DNA of 64,000 bases from Puccinellia tenuiflora (lineage: Eukaryota > Streptophyta > Magnoliopsida > Poales > Poaceae). This document shows, one piece after another, positions 1 to 10,633 of the stretch. Position numbers and translations under genes: made by a program. How positions within the stretch are numbered: the stretch's first letter is position 1; each line of letters starts with the position of its first letter. The stretch spans positions 186,001 to 250,000 of the forward strand of contig QRDG01000412.1 in the NCBI GenBank assembly GCA_012064385.1. Reading direction: 5' to 3'. Under the pieces are notes generated by a model that saw nothing but the letters and a program-made list of their open reading frames with translations, was not told the DNA's origin and did no database searches.

Positions 1-108
1 TTATGCTTATAGATATCAGGCAGGAATGCCAGATTACTCTACTACCTCACAGATCGGATATGATGTTTTGGCTCACGGGTGTCGATGAACTCGTTGTGTA
101 AAATGCAT

Positions 109-406
109 TTTTAATGTATTTTAAAATGTCAAAATTTCCAAACAAAAATTTTGTGTGTTCATATGAAAAATTTCTATTCGTGCAAAAAAATTTCACATCG
201 AAAAGACATTTTTTGTGGCTGGTATAAAAAAGACAAAAAAAATATTACGTACAAAATCATTTTGGAACGCCGGAGATTTGTCTTTTTTACACCTGCCACA
301 AAAAATGTCTTTTCATCCCGATTATTTTTTGTACGAACATAGAATGTTCATATGTACACTCAAATTTTTGTTTGAATTTTTTTGATATTTTAAAATTCAT
401 TTTTTA
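109..406. mobile_element. Foldback MITE with about 130-bp inverted arms
   Basis: The segment is a long imperfect palindrome. The left arm (about 113-240) pairs with the right arm (about 275-405). Matching blocks include GAAAAGACATTTTTTGTGGC near 199 against its complement near 300, and the outer CAAACAAAAATTT blocks. Only about 35 bp separates the arms. It has no transposase. A palindrome this long and AT-rich is typical of a non-autonomous foldback or Mutator-type MITE. I could not fix the target-site duplication, so the exact ends are approximate. Confidence 0.7.
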
Positions 407-469
407 GATAGTGGGTTTAGATGCACCTATCAGTCGAAATGGATTTCCCCTCACAGATCCACCCTTCCC

Positions 470-592
470 GACGAATCCAAGAATTAAAGTACGTTCCATG
501 ACTATGCAAGATAAGATGAGGTGTCCGTTCATACCATGAGAGGCTGGAGAAATCTGCTGCTGGCTGCGCAGATGCGATGTATGCAGACCCCC
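470..592. repeat. Direct repeat of the receptor-kinase 5' flank, distal copy
   Basis: This segment matches 2984-3085 in the same orientation with scattered substitutions and a small insertion. Both hold CAAGAATTAAAG, a degenerate GAGATGAGG..CGTTCATAC block and GCAGATGCGATGTATGCAGA. A shorter match, CAGGAATGCCAGATTA, occurs at 21 and at 2941. The pairs lie about 2.5 to 2.9 kb apart, so the DNA ahead of the receptor kinase has been duplicated or a related gene was once located here. Confidence 0.6.
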
Positions 593-1762
593 TATACCCT
601 CGGGCGGACACGTCCTGGACATCATAAAAAAAACACTACCCGATCAGACATCCTCACACGTATACCAAACGTTTGGTTGTCTGATAACCCTCATACCTAA
701 CTCATATGTGAGAACGGAAATAGAGTCCGTCCATGCCAGATCCGATAGGCCGGATTCATCCCAAATCCTTCAGTTGACCCAAATAGCTCTTGATCGACAA
801 CCCTCTCCCAGGTCCATCTAATTTTCGCGCCACCTCCATGACCTAGTCGCCGATGCCCACTCTGCCTTCCACCTGCGACATAGGGAAGGATATTGTGGAC
901 CTTGTGGAGAAAGAGGACGGCTCGTCCGATTCCGTGGGCAAAATAAGTCGTTGATGTAAGATGTGCAATGACTCTTAATAATTCTTCTTGGACAACGAGG
1001 AGTAGAATATGGACAGAAAATGAATTCCAGATCTGATCACGCAGTACAAGGGAAAATTCATGTGAACAACAGCTTACTGATCCAAGGTAGCACAACCATG
1101 AAGTCACACAAAAATCTGAAAATTATACAACATCGACATATCAACGATGCAACTTTCATGCCACAAGATTTCCTTCAAATCCAAATTTGGTCACCACAGT
1201 AAAAAAAATGGCAAATTCTATTGGGAACACCAGCTTTTGTTGATTGTGCAGCTACCGAGGTCCCCGAGGTCCATCGGGAATTGGATGTCTAGGAACGGGA
1301 ACCCCTGGACGCTCAATGGGACGGAAGCTCGGAGTTGGACGATCCGACGGAACTGCAACACCATGGAGTAACCGTTAGTAGAAAACAATGGACAAAACAA
1401 AATACGTCCCAGAAAATACAATGTGACACCGCCAGAAGAACAATTGCATTTTTTTTTTTGAAAAATCAGGAGCTATACATGTAATGTTAGAGTGTGTTCT
1501 TTTCTTTTCCTTTCGTTCTTTCTTTCTTTTTTCCTTTTGGTCATTTGTGCATAAACTCTATTCTAGCTTATACTTAGTTGCATGTATAGCTCCTGATTTT
1601 CTTCACACAAAAAAAAAATGTTTTGAGTACTATGGATAACCTCTTAAGATCTAGAATAAAACACCAAATTTGGCGTGGACATAAAGTTGCATCGGACAAA
1701 ACAGTTTATAGTTTGCTGCATAAGAAAACTATCTATGAATTAGTTCGCAACAGTCTAGTAGA

Positions 1763-2100
1763 TTAATAAGGAAAGAAGATAACTGAAGGGTCAAAAGCTC
1801 GGGAGCTGCCTGGAGCTGCTGGAGGTTGAACTGCCGGATCAGCAGCCGGGATGTCACTGCCTGGAACGGCTGGAGGCTGCTCAACAACAGGAGCACCCGA
1901 GGAGGTATCACCGGAACCTGGAACAGCTGGAGGCTCAACAGGAGGACCATCGTCTCCTTGCATGCTGACCGGCAGAACGGCTGCCATTAATCCCCTAGGT
2001 CCCCTATGTCTGCGAGGTCCATCAGGAGTTCGATGTATAGGAATGATACGCCCTGGAAGCTCAATAGGATGGAAGCCTGGGGTTGGACGATCTGACAGAA
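1763..2100 (-). CDS. Proline-rich ORF, possible terminal exon (copy 2)
   Basis: An open frame of 119 codons runs from 2122 to the stop at 1763. The first Met is at 1987 and gives 74 residues. Upstream, TTGCAG just before 2100 could be a splice acceptor, which would make this a last exon. The product is rich in Pro, Ala and Gly, with repeats of the type PPAVPGS and PPAAPGS, and ends in SVIFFPY. I recognise no domain. A tandem copy with the same reading frame and C-terminus lies at 2519-2743, which suggests past coding constraint. It could be a cell-wall-type or low-complexity protein, or a gene remnant. Confidence 0.35.
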
Positions 2101-2518
2101 CTGCAACGCCATGGAGTAACCGTTAGAAGAAACAATGAAAAAAAATATACGTGCAAAAAATACAATGTGACACCACCTTGGCTCAGGAAGAATAATTGCA
2201 TATTTTATTTTTTGGAAAATTCACATGCTATGTTAGAGTTTGTTCTTCTGTTTTGCTTTCTATTTGTTCTTTCCTTTTCCTTTTGACCATCTGTGCATAA
2301 ACTCCACTCTTGCTTCTATTTAGTGGCATGCATAGCTCCTGATTTTCTTCACCCAAAAAAATGTTGGAGTACTATGGATAACCTTTTAAGATCTAAAATA
2401 AAACACCAAATTTGGTGTGGCCGTAAAGTTGCATCAGACAAAACAGTTTATACTTTTGCTGCATAAGAAAACTACTCAGCCAGGGCCACATCTATGAATT
2501 AATTCGCAACTGTCTGGA

Positions 2519-2743
2519 TTAATAAGGAAAGAAGATAACTGAAGGTTCAAAAGCTGGGGAGCTACCTGGAGCAGCTGGAGGTTCAACTGCCGGATCAGCA
2601 GCCGGGATGTCAGTGCCTGGAACGGCTGGAGGCTGCTCAACAGCAGGAGCACCCAAGGAGGTATCACCGGCGCCTAGAACAGCTGGAGGCTTGACAGCAA
2701 GACCATCATATCCTTGCGCGGCGACCAGCCGAACGTCTGCCAT
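2519..2743 (-). CDS. Proline-rich ORF (copy 3)
   Basis: This 74-residue ORF is a paralogue of the one at 1763-1987. It has the same length, the same PPAVPG-type repeats and the same SVIFFPY ending, with substitutions but no frameshift. Sequence upstream of its Met no longer matches the other copies, so the unit is truncated here. A third relic, 1256-1376, matches only the upstream part (GVAVPSDRPTPSF-type residues) and lacks the proline-rich tail. No function can be assigned. Confidence 0.3.
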   Translation of the reverse strand: MADVRLVAAQGYDGLAVKPPAVLGAGDTSLGAPAVEQPPAVPGTDIPAADPAVEPPAAPGSSPAFEPSVIFFPY

Positions 2744-2940
2744 TAATCCCCTTCCCTCTAAGCAAGTTGATCGATTTTCTCAAAAGGAAGCAAGTCAGTC
2801 TCCAGAGTAGCTAGCTAGTTGCTCGCAAGTGTATTTATGCTTTCAGATATCCATGAACCATGAGTAACATGGGGCTATTTATGCTTTCTAGATCGTAAGA
2901 GGTTATCCATGAGTAACATGGGGCTAGCTAGTCTCCAGAG

Positions 2941-3090
2941 CAGGAATGCCAGATTAATAGTAGAGTATCTCACAGATCACCTCCAAGAATTAAAGCATGT
3001 GCCTTGACTATTCAACATGAGATGAGGCATGCGTTCATACAATGCTGCTCTCTGGGCAGATGCGATGTATGCAGAGGTTGGGGGCATCTG
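2941..3090. repeat. Direct repeat of the receptor-kinase 5' flank, proximal copy
   Basis: This segment is the partner of 21-45 and 470-592, in the same orientation. It lies 280-430 bp upstream of the receptor-kinase start codon, so it may be part of that gene's promoter. Confidence 0.6.
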
Positions 3091-3215
3091 ACTCCGTCTC
3101 AAACAAATATTGTGTCATGGTGCATGCATCAGAGAAAGCCCTAACAACGAATTCCTACTCCAAGTTGCACAAAGTCAACTATAACCACTCCCAACTAATC
3201 CAAGCGGCCGGGTAG

Positions 3216-3238
3216 CCAATGGTTTTTAAATAATATAC
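3216..3238 (+). promoter_or_regulatory. CCAAT box and TATA-like element of the receptor kinase
   Basis: CCAAT at 3216-3220 is followed by TTTTTAAATAATATA at 3223-3237, about 135 bp ahead of the chosen ATG at 3371. The spacing fits a start of transcription near 3265. This is a pattern match only. Confidence 0.35.
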
Positions 3239-3370
3239 CATCATGCACGCATGCATCTTCCTAGCTAGTTCCTGTACCAGATTTTTTTTCCATAGAGCCG
3301 TTAGCTTGTGTTACACATATACACCATCCTTCCTTAAACACCCTTGTGCATGTTCATCTCGCTCGCAGCA

Positions 3371-6300
3371 ATGGCAGCCTCTCTTAGTGTCTTGTTTCCA
3401 GCTGGCTTTATCTGCTTTCTCTACCTCTTCACCTTCCTCCTCAGCCTACCATTAGCCATCTGCGACGACAATGAAACCGAAAAGGATAGACAAGCTCTTC
3501 TCTGCTTCAGGTCACAACTCTCCGGCCCAGCCGCGGTTTTCGCCTCGTGGAGTAGCAGCAACGCGTCCACGGAATTCTGCAATTGGCACGGGGTCACTTG
3601 CAGGGCCCGTCGTGTCGTCACGATAGACCTCGCATCACAAGGCATCACAGGCTCCATTCCGCCCTGCGTCGCCAACCTCACCGCTCTCACAACGCTCCAA
3701 CTCTCAAACAACAGCCTCCATGGTGTCATACCGCCCGAGCTGGGCCTCCTGAGCCGACTCACCAACCTCAACCTCAGCGTCAACGCTTTAAGAGGTACCA
3801 TCCCGTCTCAACTCTCTGCTTGTTCTCAGCTTCAAATCCTAGGCCTGTGGAACAACTCTCTCCAGGGAGAGATCCCACCTAGCCTAAGCCAATGCAAGCA
3901 TCTCCAAGACATCGACTTCAGCAACAACAGGCTCCAAGGGAGCATCCCTTCTGCTTTTGCTGATCTTCCTGAGCTACGCACACTCGTTCTCGCTAGCAAT
4001 AGGCTCACCAGCGACATACCGCTGTCTCTGGGCAGCAGCAGCCGTAACCTCACATATGTCGATTTTGGGATGAATGATCTCACGGGTGTCATCCCAGAGT
4101 CCCTGGCAAACAGTAGGTCTCTTCAAGTTCTTAGGCTCATGAGTAATAGCCTTACTGGAGAAGTCCCAAAGGCTCTATTCAACACTTCATCGCTCACTGC
4201 CATCTGCCTCCAGCAGAACAGTCTTGTTGGTCAGATACCTTCTTTCACAGCCACCTCTGCCCCTATCGAATATCTCTACTTGAACAATAACTATCTTTCA
4301 GGAGCAATACCTTCCTCACTAGGGAACCTTTCCTCTCTGCTTTATCTTCGTCTCACACAGAATAATTTAGTTGGGAGCATCCCAGAGAGCTTAGGTCACA
4401 TTCCAACACTACAAGTACTGACCCTGACTATAAACAACTTATCTGGGGCAGTTCCGCCATCTCTCTTCAACATGTCATCCTTGATATTCCTTGGCATGGC
4501 AAATAACTCGCTTGTCGGAAGATTACCCTCTGACATTGGATACACACTCCCAAATATTGAGGGATTAATCCTCTCAACCAACATGTTTGATGGTCCAATA
4601 CCAGCTTCTCTTACCAGTGCTTACCACCTGAGTCAGCTTTACCTATATAACAACAGCTTCACTGGGTCCATACCATTCTTCGGGTCATTGCCAGATTTGG
4701 AGGAAATTGATTTGTCATATAACAGGCTAGAAGCAGGTAACTGGGACTTTCTTTCTTCACTCTCCAATTGTTCTAGGTTGACTATGTTGATTATGGCTGG
4801 GAACAATCTTCAAGGGGAATTGCCAAGTTCAATCGGCAATCTTTCCGTTACCCTTGAGTGGCTGTGGCTAAGTGAAAATAAAATTTCTGGGCCTATACCA
4901 CCAGAGATAGGTAACCTGAAGAGCCTCACCATGCTGTACATGGATTACAATCATCTCACTGGTGATATACCAACTACAATTGGTAATTTGGAAAGCTTGT
5001 TCGATCTAACCTTTGCACAGAACAGACTCTCAGGTCAAATCCCTGATAATATTGGCAATCTTGTTCAGCTGAGTGCTCTAAAACTGGATGGGAACAACCT
5101 GACTGGAAGGATACCTGCAAGTATAGGAAGATGCACTCAACTCCAAAAACTCAACCTTTCTCATAACTCACTAGATGGGAATATACCAAGTAAAATATTC
5201 AAAACTTATTTGCGTTATCAAGAATTTGACTTCTCGCACAATTACTTGTCTGGAGAAGTGCCAGAGGAAGTTGGAAATCTCATTAATTTGAAGAAAATTA
5301 GCATCTCAAATAACAGGTTGTCTGGCAAGATCCCATACACTCTCGGACAGTGTTTGGATCTGGAGTATCTTGAGATGCAAAACAACTTTTTGGTAGGAAG
5401 CATTCCACAGTCTTTTGTGAACTTAGTAGGCATAAAAAAGATGGATATTTCCCAGAACAGTTTGTATGGACAGATCCCAGTGTTCCTGACAAACCTAAGC
5501 TCTCTGCAAGATCTCAATTTATCCTTCAACAACTTCTATGGAGCAGTTCCAAGAGGTGGTGTTTTTGACAATACTGGTGCACTGTCAATTGAAGGAAATG
5601 ATCGTTTGTGCACAACCGTTCCAACAAGAGGTATGCCTCTTTGTCCTGCACTGGTTGACAGGAGAAGGAAACACAAATTATTGCTTCTAGTCCTAAAGAT
5701 CGTAATGCCAATTGTTGTTGTTATAATCATTTTGTCCTGCATTGCGAAAATTTATTGGAGGAAGAGAAAGCCTATTAATTCACATTTGCAACGATTCGAT
5801 GGGTGCAAAAAGAAGATAACATATGAAGATATCGTAAGTGCAACAAATAGGTTCTCTTCTGAACACCTGATTGGCTCAGGATCATTTGGAAAGGTTTATA
5901 AGGGAAGTCTGCAGTTTCAGGAAGAACAGGTTGCCATCAAGATTTTTAAGCTTGACATTTATGGAGCAGATAGGAGCTTCATTGCAGAGTGTGAAGCCCT
6001 ACGAAATGTACGCCATCGAAATGTCATCAAAATCATCACTACATGCTCTTCAGTGGATTATAACGGCGCAGATTTCAAGGCCATAGTGTTTCAGTACATG
6101 CCGAATGGGAACCTAGAACAGTGGCTGCATCCAAAGGGCCATGCAAGTGGCAAAAATATTTTGTCTTTAAGTGAGAGAATTAATATTGGCTTGGATGTAG
6201 CTTTTGCTTTGGATTATCTTCATAACCAGTGTGCATCTCAACTAATACACTGCGACTTGAAGCCAGGCAACATTCTTTTAGATCATGACATGACTGCATA

Positions 6301-6862
6301 TGTCAGCGACTTTGGCATGGCAAGATCTCTATTCAATACATCAAATGCAGCATATCAAGATGGTTCAACAAGTTTGGCTGGCCTAAAAGGATCCATCGGA
6401 TACATCCCACCAGGTGAGACAAGCTTTTTTAGTTATGTTTGTTCTTCATAGAGTTGCGCAAATTAGCGCCCACTTCTAAATCTGTACATATATATGAATG
6501 TAAATGCAGAGTATGGCATGAGTGAAGAGATATCGACCAAGGGCGATGTCTACAGTTTCGGAGTGCTTCTTCTACAAATGGTAACAGGGTGTAGCCCGAC
6601 AGATGAGAAATTTAATGACGGGACAACCCTTCATGAAATGGTTGACAGAGCATTTCCAAAGAGCATTAACGAGGTTATTGACCCCCAGATCATGCAAGAT
6701 GAGAGCAATGCAGCGGATGTGATGGAGAGTTGTGTCATTCCACTGGTTAGAATAGCCCTCTCCTGCTCCACGACATCACCCAAAGCACGACCAGAAATGG
6801 GACAAGTTTGTAAAGAGATCTTGAGAATCAAGCATGAGGCTTCAAACATGCAGGTCAGGTGA
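3371..6862 (+). CDS. LRR receptor-like kinase, subfamily XII type (XA21/FLS2-like)
   Basis: Predicted plasma-membrane receptor kinase of 1,131 residues from two exons, 3371-6413 and 6510-6862. The 96-bp intron (GTGAGA..TGCAG) splits the codon inside the PPEYG motif. I chose the ATG at 3371 (context GCAATGGC) because it opens directly into a signal peptide; an in-frame ATG at 3344 would add nine residues. The order is signal peptide, LRRNT domain with CNWHGVTC, some 20 or more leucine-rich repeats (about 95-690), a transmembrane segment near 770-792 and a kinase. Kinase motifs are GSGSFGKVYKG, VAIKIFK, HCDLKPGN, DFGMAR and GDVYSFGVLL. Cys precedes the catalytic Asp, so it is a non-RD kinase, as in subfamily XII receptors that sense microbial patterns. 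The conserved intron position in the kinase also fits this subfamily. No frameshift or missing catalytic residue is visible. The ligand is unknown. Confidence 0.93.
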
Positions 6863-9022
6863 AGCGTATTTTGATAGGAGGATAGCAAACACTAGAAGTT
6901 GATGTAAAACAGAATAGGGATGTACTTCCATTCTATGTATTTTTTCGTTTAATTTTCTGAATTCATTTGGTGACTTTACAGAGAGTACATTTCTTTTGGT
7001 AATAGCATTTTTGTGTTAATTTTGCCGATTTTCCTCGATTTTAGCTAGCTACCATCTCACTTGTTGAATAGTACTTCAACAAGCACAACCCAATCAACTA
7101 GCCAGAGATCAATCAATTTTGCGTTATTTTTTTCGAGAAAACGCAATAAGACTTTTGCGTTCCTTTTCATTGAAAAGGGAGAGATTTTGCATTATTGGTC
7201 TACTAAAGTCTCGAATCTAGATAGAATTTTCAGAAACTAATGTTCCGTCAGATTGGATAGTACTAAATCTCGAATTTAGCATGACTTGAGCACAAAATTT
7301 GCCTAAACAAACTAGAGCGGAGCAGAGCCAAGGCCGAAGCCTACAGATAGATTTTTGCCCACAACAAATTATGGAAATGCATACACGTGTACCTGTTCAG
7401 CGCCGAGCCCTACTGGCCAGCCCGAGTCAAGCTCCCCGCTGCTAGGACGGACTTCACCGCCCGTATCCCCGCATGCCTCCGTGAGTCCGCCTCCACCGCA
7501 AAAGATCGCGACGCAGCTCGTATGGACGCACCAGGACGTTGTACCTTTTTTTCTGGCACTGCACACCGTACCTTTTTTTAGGACGCCTGTAAGTTGTTTG
7601 CACTTGGCCAGTTAGACTTCGGCCTGCCGTCAAGATGCCGAAGAAGTGCCCAGTGTAACCATTGCCTCAATGCAGCCACCAGAGCTCGCTCGATACCTCA
7701 GTCTTCAGTCACCGCCATTGCTGGCTTAAGCAAGCGAGGCAGGTCTCGATTGGTTTCTGCACTCGATTCTGGCATCACATAATCTTCCCGTGAAAACTCT
7801 TGAGTTTGATCTGATATATATATGATATATCCCGATGAACTGAAGAAAAAATTGGCACCCGATGGCATTATCATTATCACTTGTGTGGATGTAGTCCAAC
7901 AACGATTAGTGAATTGCACTACTAGTACTGAGCCAGCCAACCCGTACAGTGTACTACTCATACCCGGATCGTCATAGATTTTTTTCTTTCAGTTACAGCT
8001 GCTGACTTGACAACCAGTCTTCATGCTTTTGCAGACACAGTACAGGCAAACAGATCCCATTTCATAACCTTCAACCCCTACTTGGATACAGACACTATGC
8101 TTCCTTCCTCAGCCTCGCATTTTCTTCGGCGACCAGTACTACGTGCTCTCTCCACCGCCGTCAAGTGCCTAAACAAGATACCGGTGCAGTTCAATAGATT
8201 CATTACGTGTGTGTGTGTGTGGCAGGTTCCACGGAAGCTGTAGCGTAGCAAGCACGGATCCACAGTTCATTTTTGCTTTCCGAAAGAGAGTGAATCAAAG
8301 GCATCACTTACCAGCCATTCATTCAAGCACCGTGAAGTGATTGATGACGACAGCCTCATTCCCAGCAAATCATCAGGCAACGATTTGTTTGTTTCCCTGC
8401 CAGGATGCGATAATCAGAACAGTGATCATTTGCAAATTCTTATGAAAAAAAAAAGAGTTTAATGTGTATGTAGGCTTGAGCCTGGGAAACAATTGCATCA
8501 TATTTTCACCAGGTACAGAAAGCACACCACTACCCATACAGAGGAAACGACATACTCTATGTATCTGGGGAAATAATTGGAGTATATGAACATTGAACTG
8601 ATCAAAACATGTATAAAAATGCAAATCAATATGTAAACAGAAAAGTAATTTAGAAAAAACAGGGAGGAAAATTACTCCAGATAAGTAGTGTTCATAGGCC
8701 AGTTTTACGGCACTTGAGCCTATAAACCTAGAACCATAAGATGTAGCCGCTTTATGGTGGATTGAGCATCATGAGAATTAGCACTGTTGCCAAGGATCAA
8801 CTATCAGTCTAATAGTGCAAGAGAGCTGGTTTTCTGACATTTTGACCTTTTTTCCAAGCAAGGGGACAACATCACCACATTTCCGTTACTAAAAATGACC
8901 AAACGCCACAAGCCACCACCATGATAGTTTTAGGTTCAAACATCAAGAAGAGACCACATATACGCCACGTACCAAGCAGATTGTAGATAAGAAAAGTATG
9001 CAGGAAACAATGTACATACTAC
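6863..9022. other. Intergenic region, no supported gene
   Basis: This stretch holds the presumed 3' UTR of the receptor kinase and then mixed sequence. A C-rich patch at 7390-7620 has short open frames but no recognised domain or consistent splice sites. No terminal repeats or target-site duplications were identified. Confidence 0.5.
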
Positions 9023-9592
9023 CTTTCTGCAAGCTGTCCCAAACCAAATAAAACTTGTACCAACTAATACAAGAAGAAAAAATCCAGTTGAGTACAGGGA
9101 AAAAGAGAGGGCCTCAGTTCCCCAAATGTTTTGGATGGAACAAAAGCAGATCGATGAGCTGCACATAGTGAAATTAATAGAAGTGAATCGAGCATGTGAA
9201 ATCTTATAGAACTATTTCAACTGAACTAATAACAGACACATATGCTAGAAGTGAAATCAAGAATGTGAAACATATCAAACATGATTAAAAAATCTAGGAA
9301 TAAACAGGCAACGAATCATATGATAAAATGTGTACATGAAGCAGATGATAAAATCCCCACCTTACCGAAAATGTAAATTTCTCGATCAGGATCCCACTGG
9401 CCATGCAAGAAGACACATCTGCATCAGTTCCTGTCAAATTGTCCTCGCAGTCCTGAAACAGACCAAACAGGTTATACATACCAAATTAAAAATTTCAAAT
9501 GAAGTTGAACCGTAATCCACATTACTCACGGTTAGTACTTCTCGGATTGATGGCACATACTTCAGTACGTCATATGATGTGAGAAGTCCACT
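9023..9592 (-). CDS. Unrecognised gene, three candidate exons
   Basis: Three short minus-strand exons splice in one frame. The first, 9592-9530, is 63 nt with an AG acceptor and a GTGAGT donor. The second, 9452-9366, is 87 nt, with CTGTTTCAG before it and GTAAGG after it. The third, 9063-9023, is 41 nt after a strong TTTTTTCTTCTTGTATTAG acceptor and ahead of GTAGTA. The first two are whole-codon exons and encode a hydrophilic stretch including LLTSYDVLKYVPSIREVL and DCEDNLTGTDADVSSC, then VQVLFGLGQLAER. I do not recognise the family. A GC-rich first exon might be 10205-10072, before GTAAGC, but its phase does not match. The set could equally be a decayed or captured fragment. Confidence 0.3.
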
Positions 9593-10010
9593 CTATATAG
9601 AAAATCTATCAGTTTCTGACTTTCTTGGAGGAAGACAGACTTGTAATACCTGAATATGATAGTACAAACAAGCATTGTAACTGGCCAAATAATAAATAAA
9701 CATAGTGCAACAGAAGAAATAAAAGAAAGGTTCACTCTATATTAAGTAGACCTTTTTTTTGCGGGAACCACTAAATAAACACACTATGCAGTCAAAGTTG
9801 AAGGTGATTTGTTTTTCACAATGCGAAAACTCGGAAGGAGAAAAAATGCGGTTGCATGGCCATCCAGGGCTGCGCATTTCTAAGGACGGCTATTATCCAG
9901 GGAGGCATAGCTCCCCCATGTCCATTACACCCCACCACCACCTACCCCTGCACCCACTGCCCGTAGAGCATAGCATACCCTCCTCACGCGTGCAAATCGC
10001 ATTCGCTAGG

Positions 10011-10021
10011 CGATGTGGGAC
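10011..10021 (-). promoter_or_regulatory. Match to plant snRNA upstream sequence element
   Basis: The minus strand reads GTCCCACATCG, an exact match to RTCCCACATCG, the upstream sequence element of plant snRNA gene promoters. TATGCTATGC follows 33 bp downstream, which is the spacing of Pol II-type snRNA genes, but it is a poor TATA box. I do not recognise the downstream sequence as a known snRNA, so this may be chance or a relic. Confidence 0.25.
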
Positions 10022-10633
10022 TAAAAACGTACTAGCGTACTCAGTCAGGACCGCACTGCTGCGTTGCTTACCCCAGTGGCCGCCGGGCCCTCACGCTCCC
10101 AGTCGCCGGCGCCGGTCCTGCCCCTCCGCCGCGCGTCCCCGTCCTGCTCCACACGTCGACGACGCCGGAAGGAAGGACCACGGCTACGTCGCCGGCGCCC
10201 GACATCCATCTCGACTCCGGCGCACGGCTCGCATCGTGGCCGGTGCCCCGACCGACGCAGGCGGCGACTGCGAGGAGGAGAGAGTGCCGAGTGCGTCGAG
10301 GCGGACGTGACTGCCGCGGTTTGCTCGCGTTGCCGTGAATCGAATCTGGAGGGGATTGTTTTAGCAGAGGGGAAGAGAGAGATAGGAGGCAAATCATATT
10401 TGCCGCCTACCGCGGGAGCGACGCCGCTCCGCTTACCCCTCCGTGTCTGTGAGGACCCTGGAGAGGGGGATCTCACGTTCGTCGATCGATGGCTATGGTT
10501 TGGTAGGAATCAACCAGAGAGGAGATAAGAATTCAGAGAAAGCAAAGGGGATGAGAGTTCACGGAGTTCATTCATTTCATAGATACTGTAGATCACAAGA
10601 TGGAATCACGGCTTATAAGAGCGCCCCTCCTCA

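Larger units (their letters stand above)
1256..2755. repeat. Two tandem units of about 750 bp
   Basis: A unit of roughly 748-756 bp is repeated head to tail. CCATGGAGTAACCGTTAG is at 1361 and 2109. The proline-codon-rich block starting near GGAGCTGC is at 1802 and 2558. The spacer block ATGGATAACCT..AAGATCTA is near 1630 and 2372. Identity is perhaps 80-90 percent by eye, with indels, so the duplication is not recent. Each unit includes part of a proline-rich minus-strand ORF. Confidence 0.75.

Noticed and set aside
697..1107. 136-codon minus-strand ORF
   Set aside because: No recognised domain, no splice context and no duplicate. It lies in a mixed region and could be chance.
10045..10528. 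Overlapping Arg-rich ORFs on both strands
   Set aside because: High GC makes stops rare in all frames and composition is not protein-like. Only 10205-10072 is mentioned as a possible first exon.
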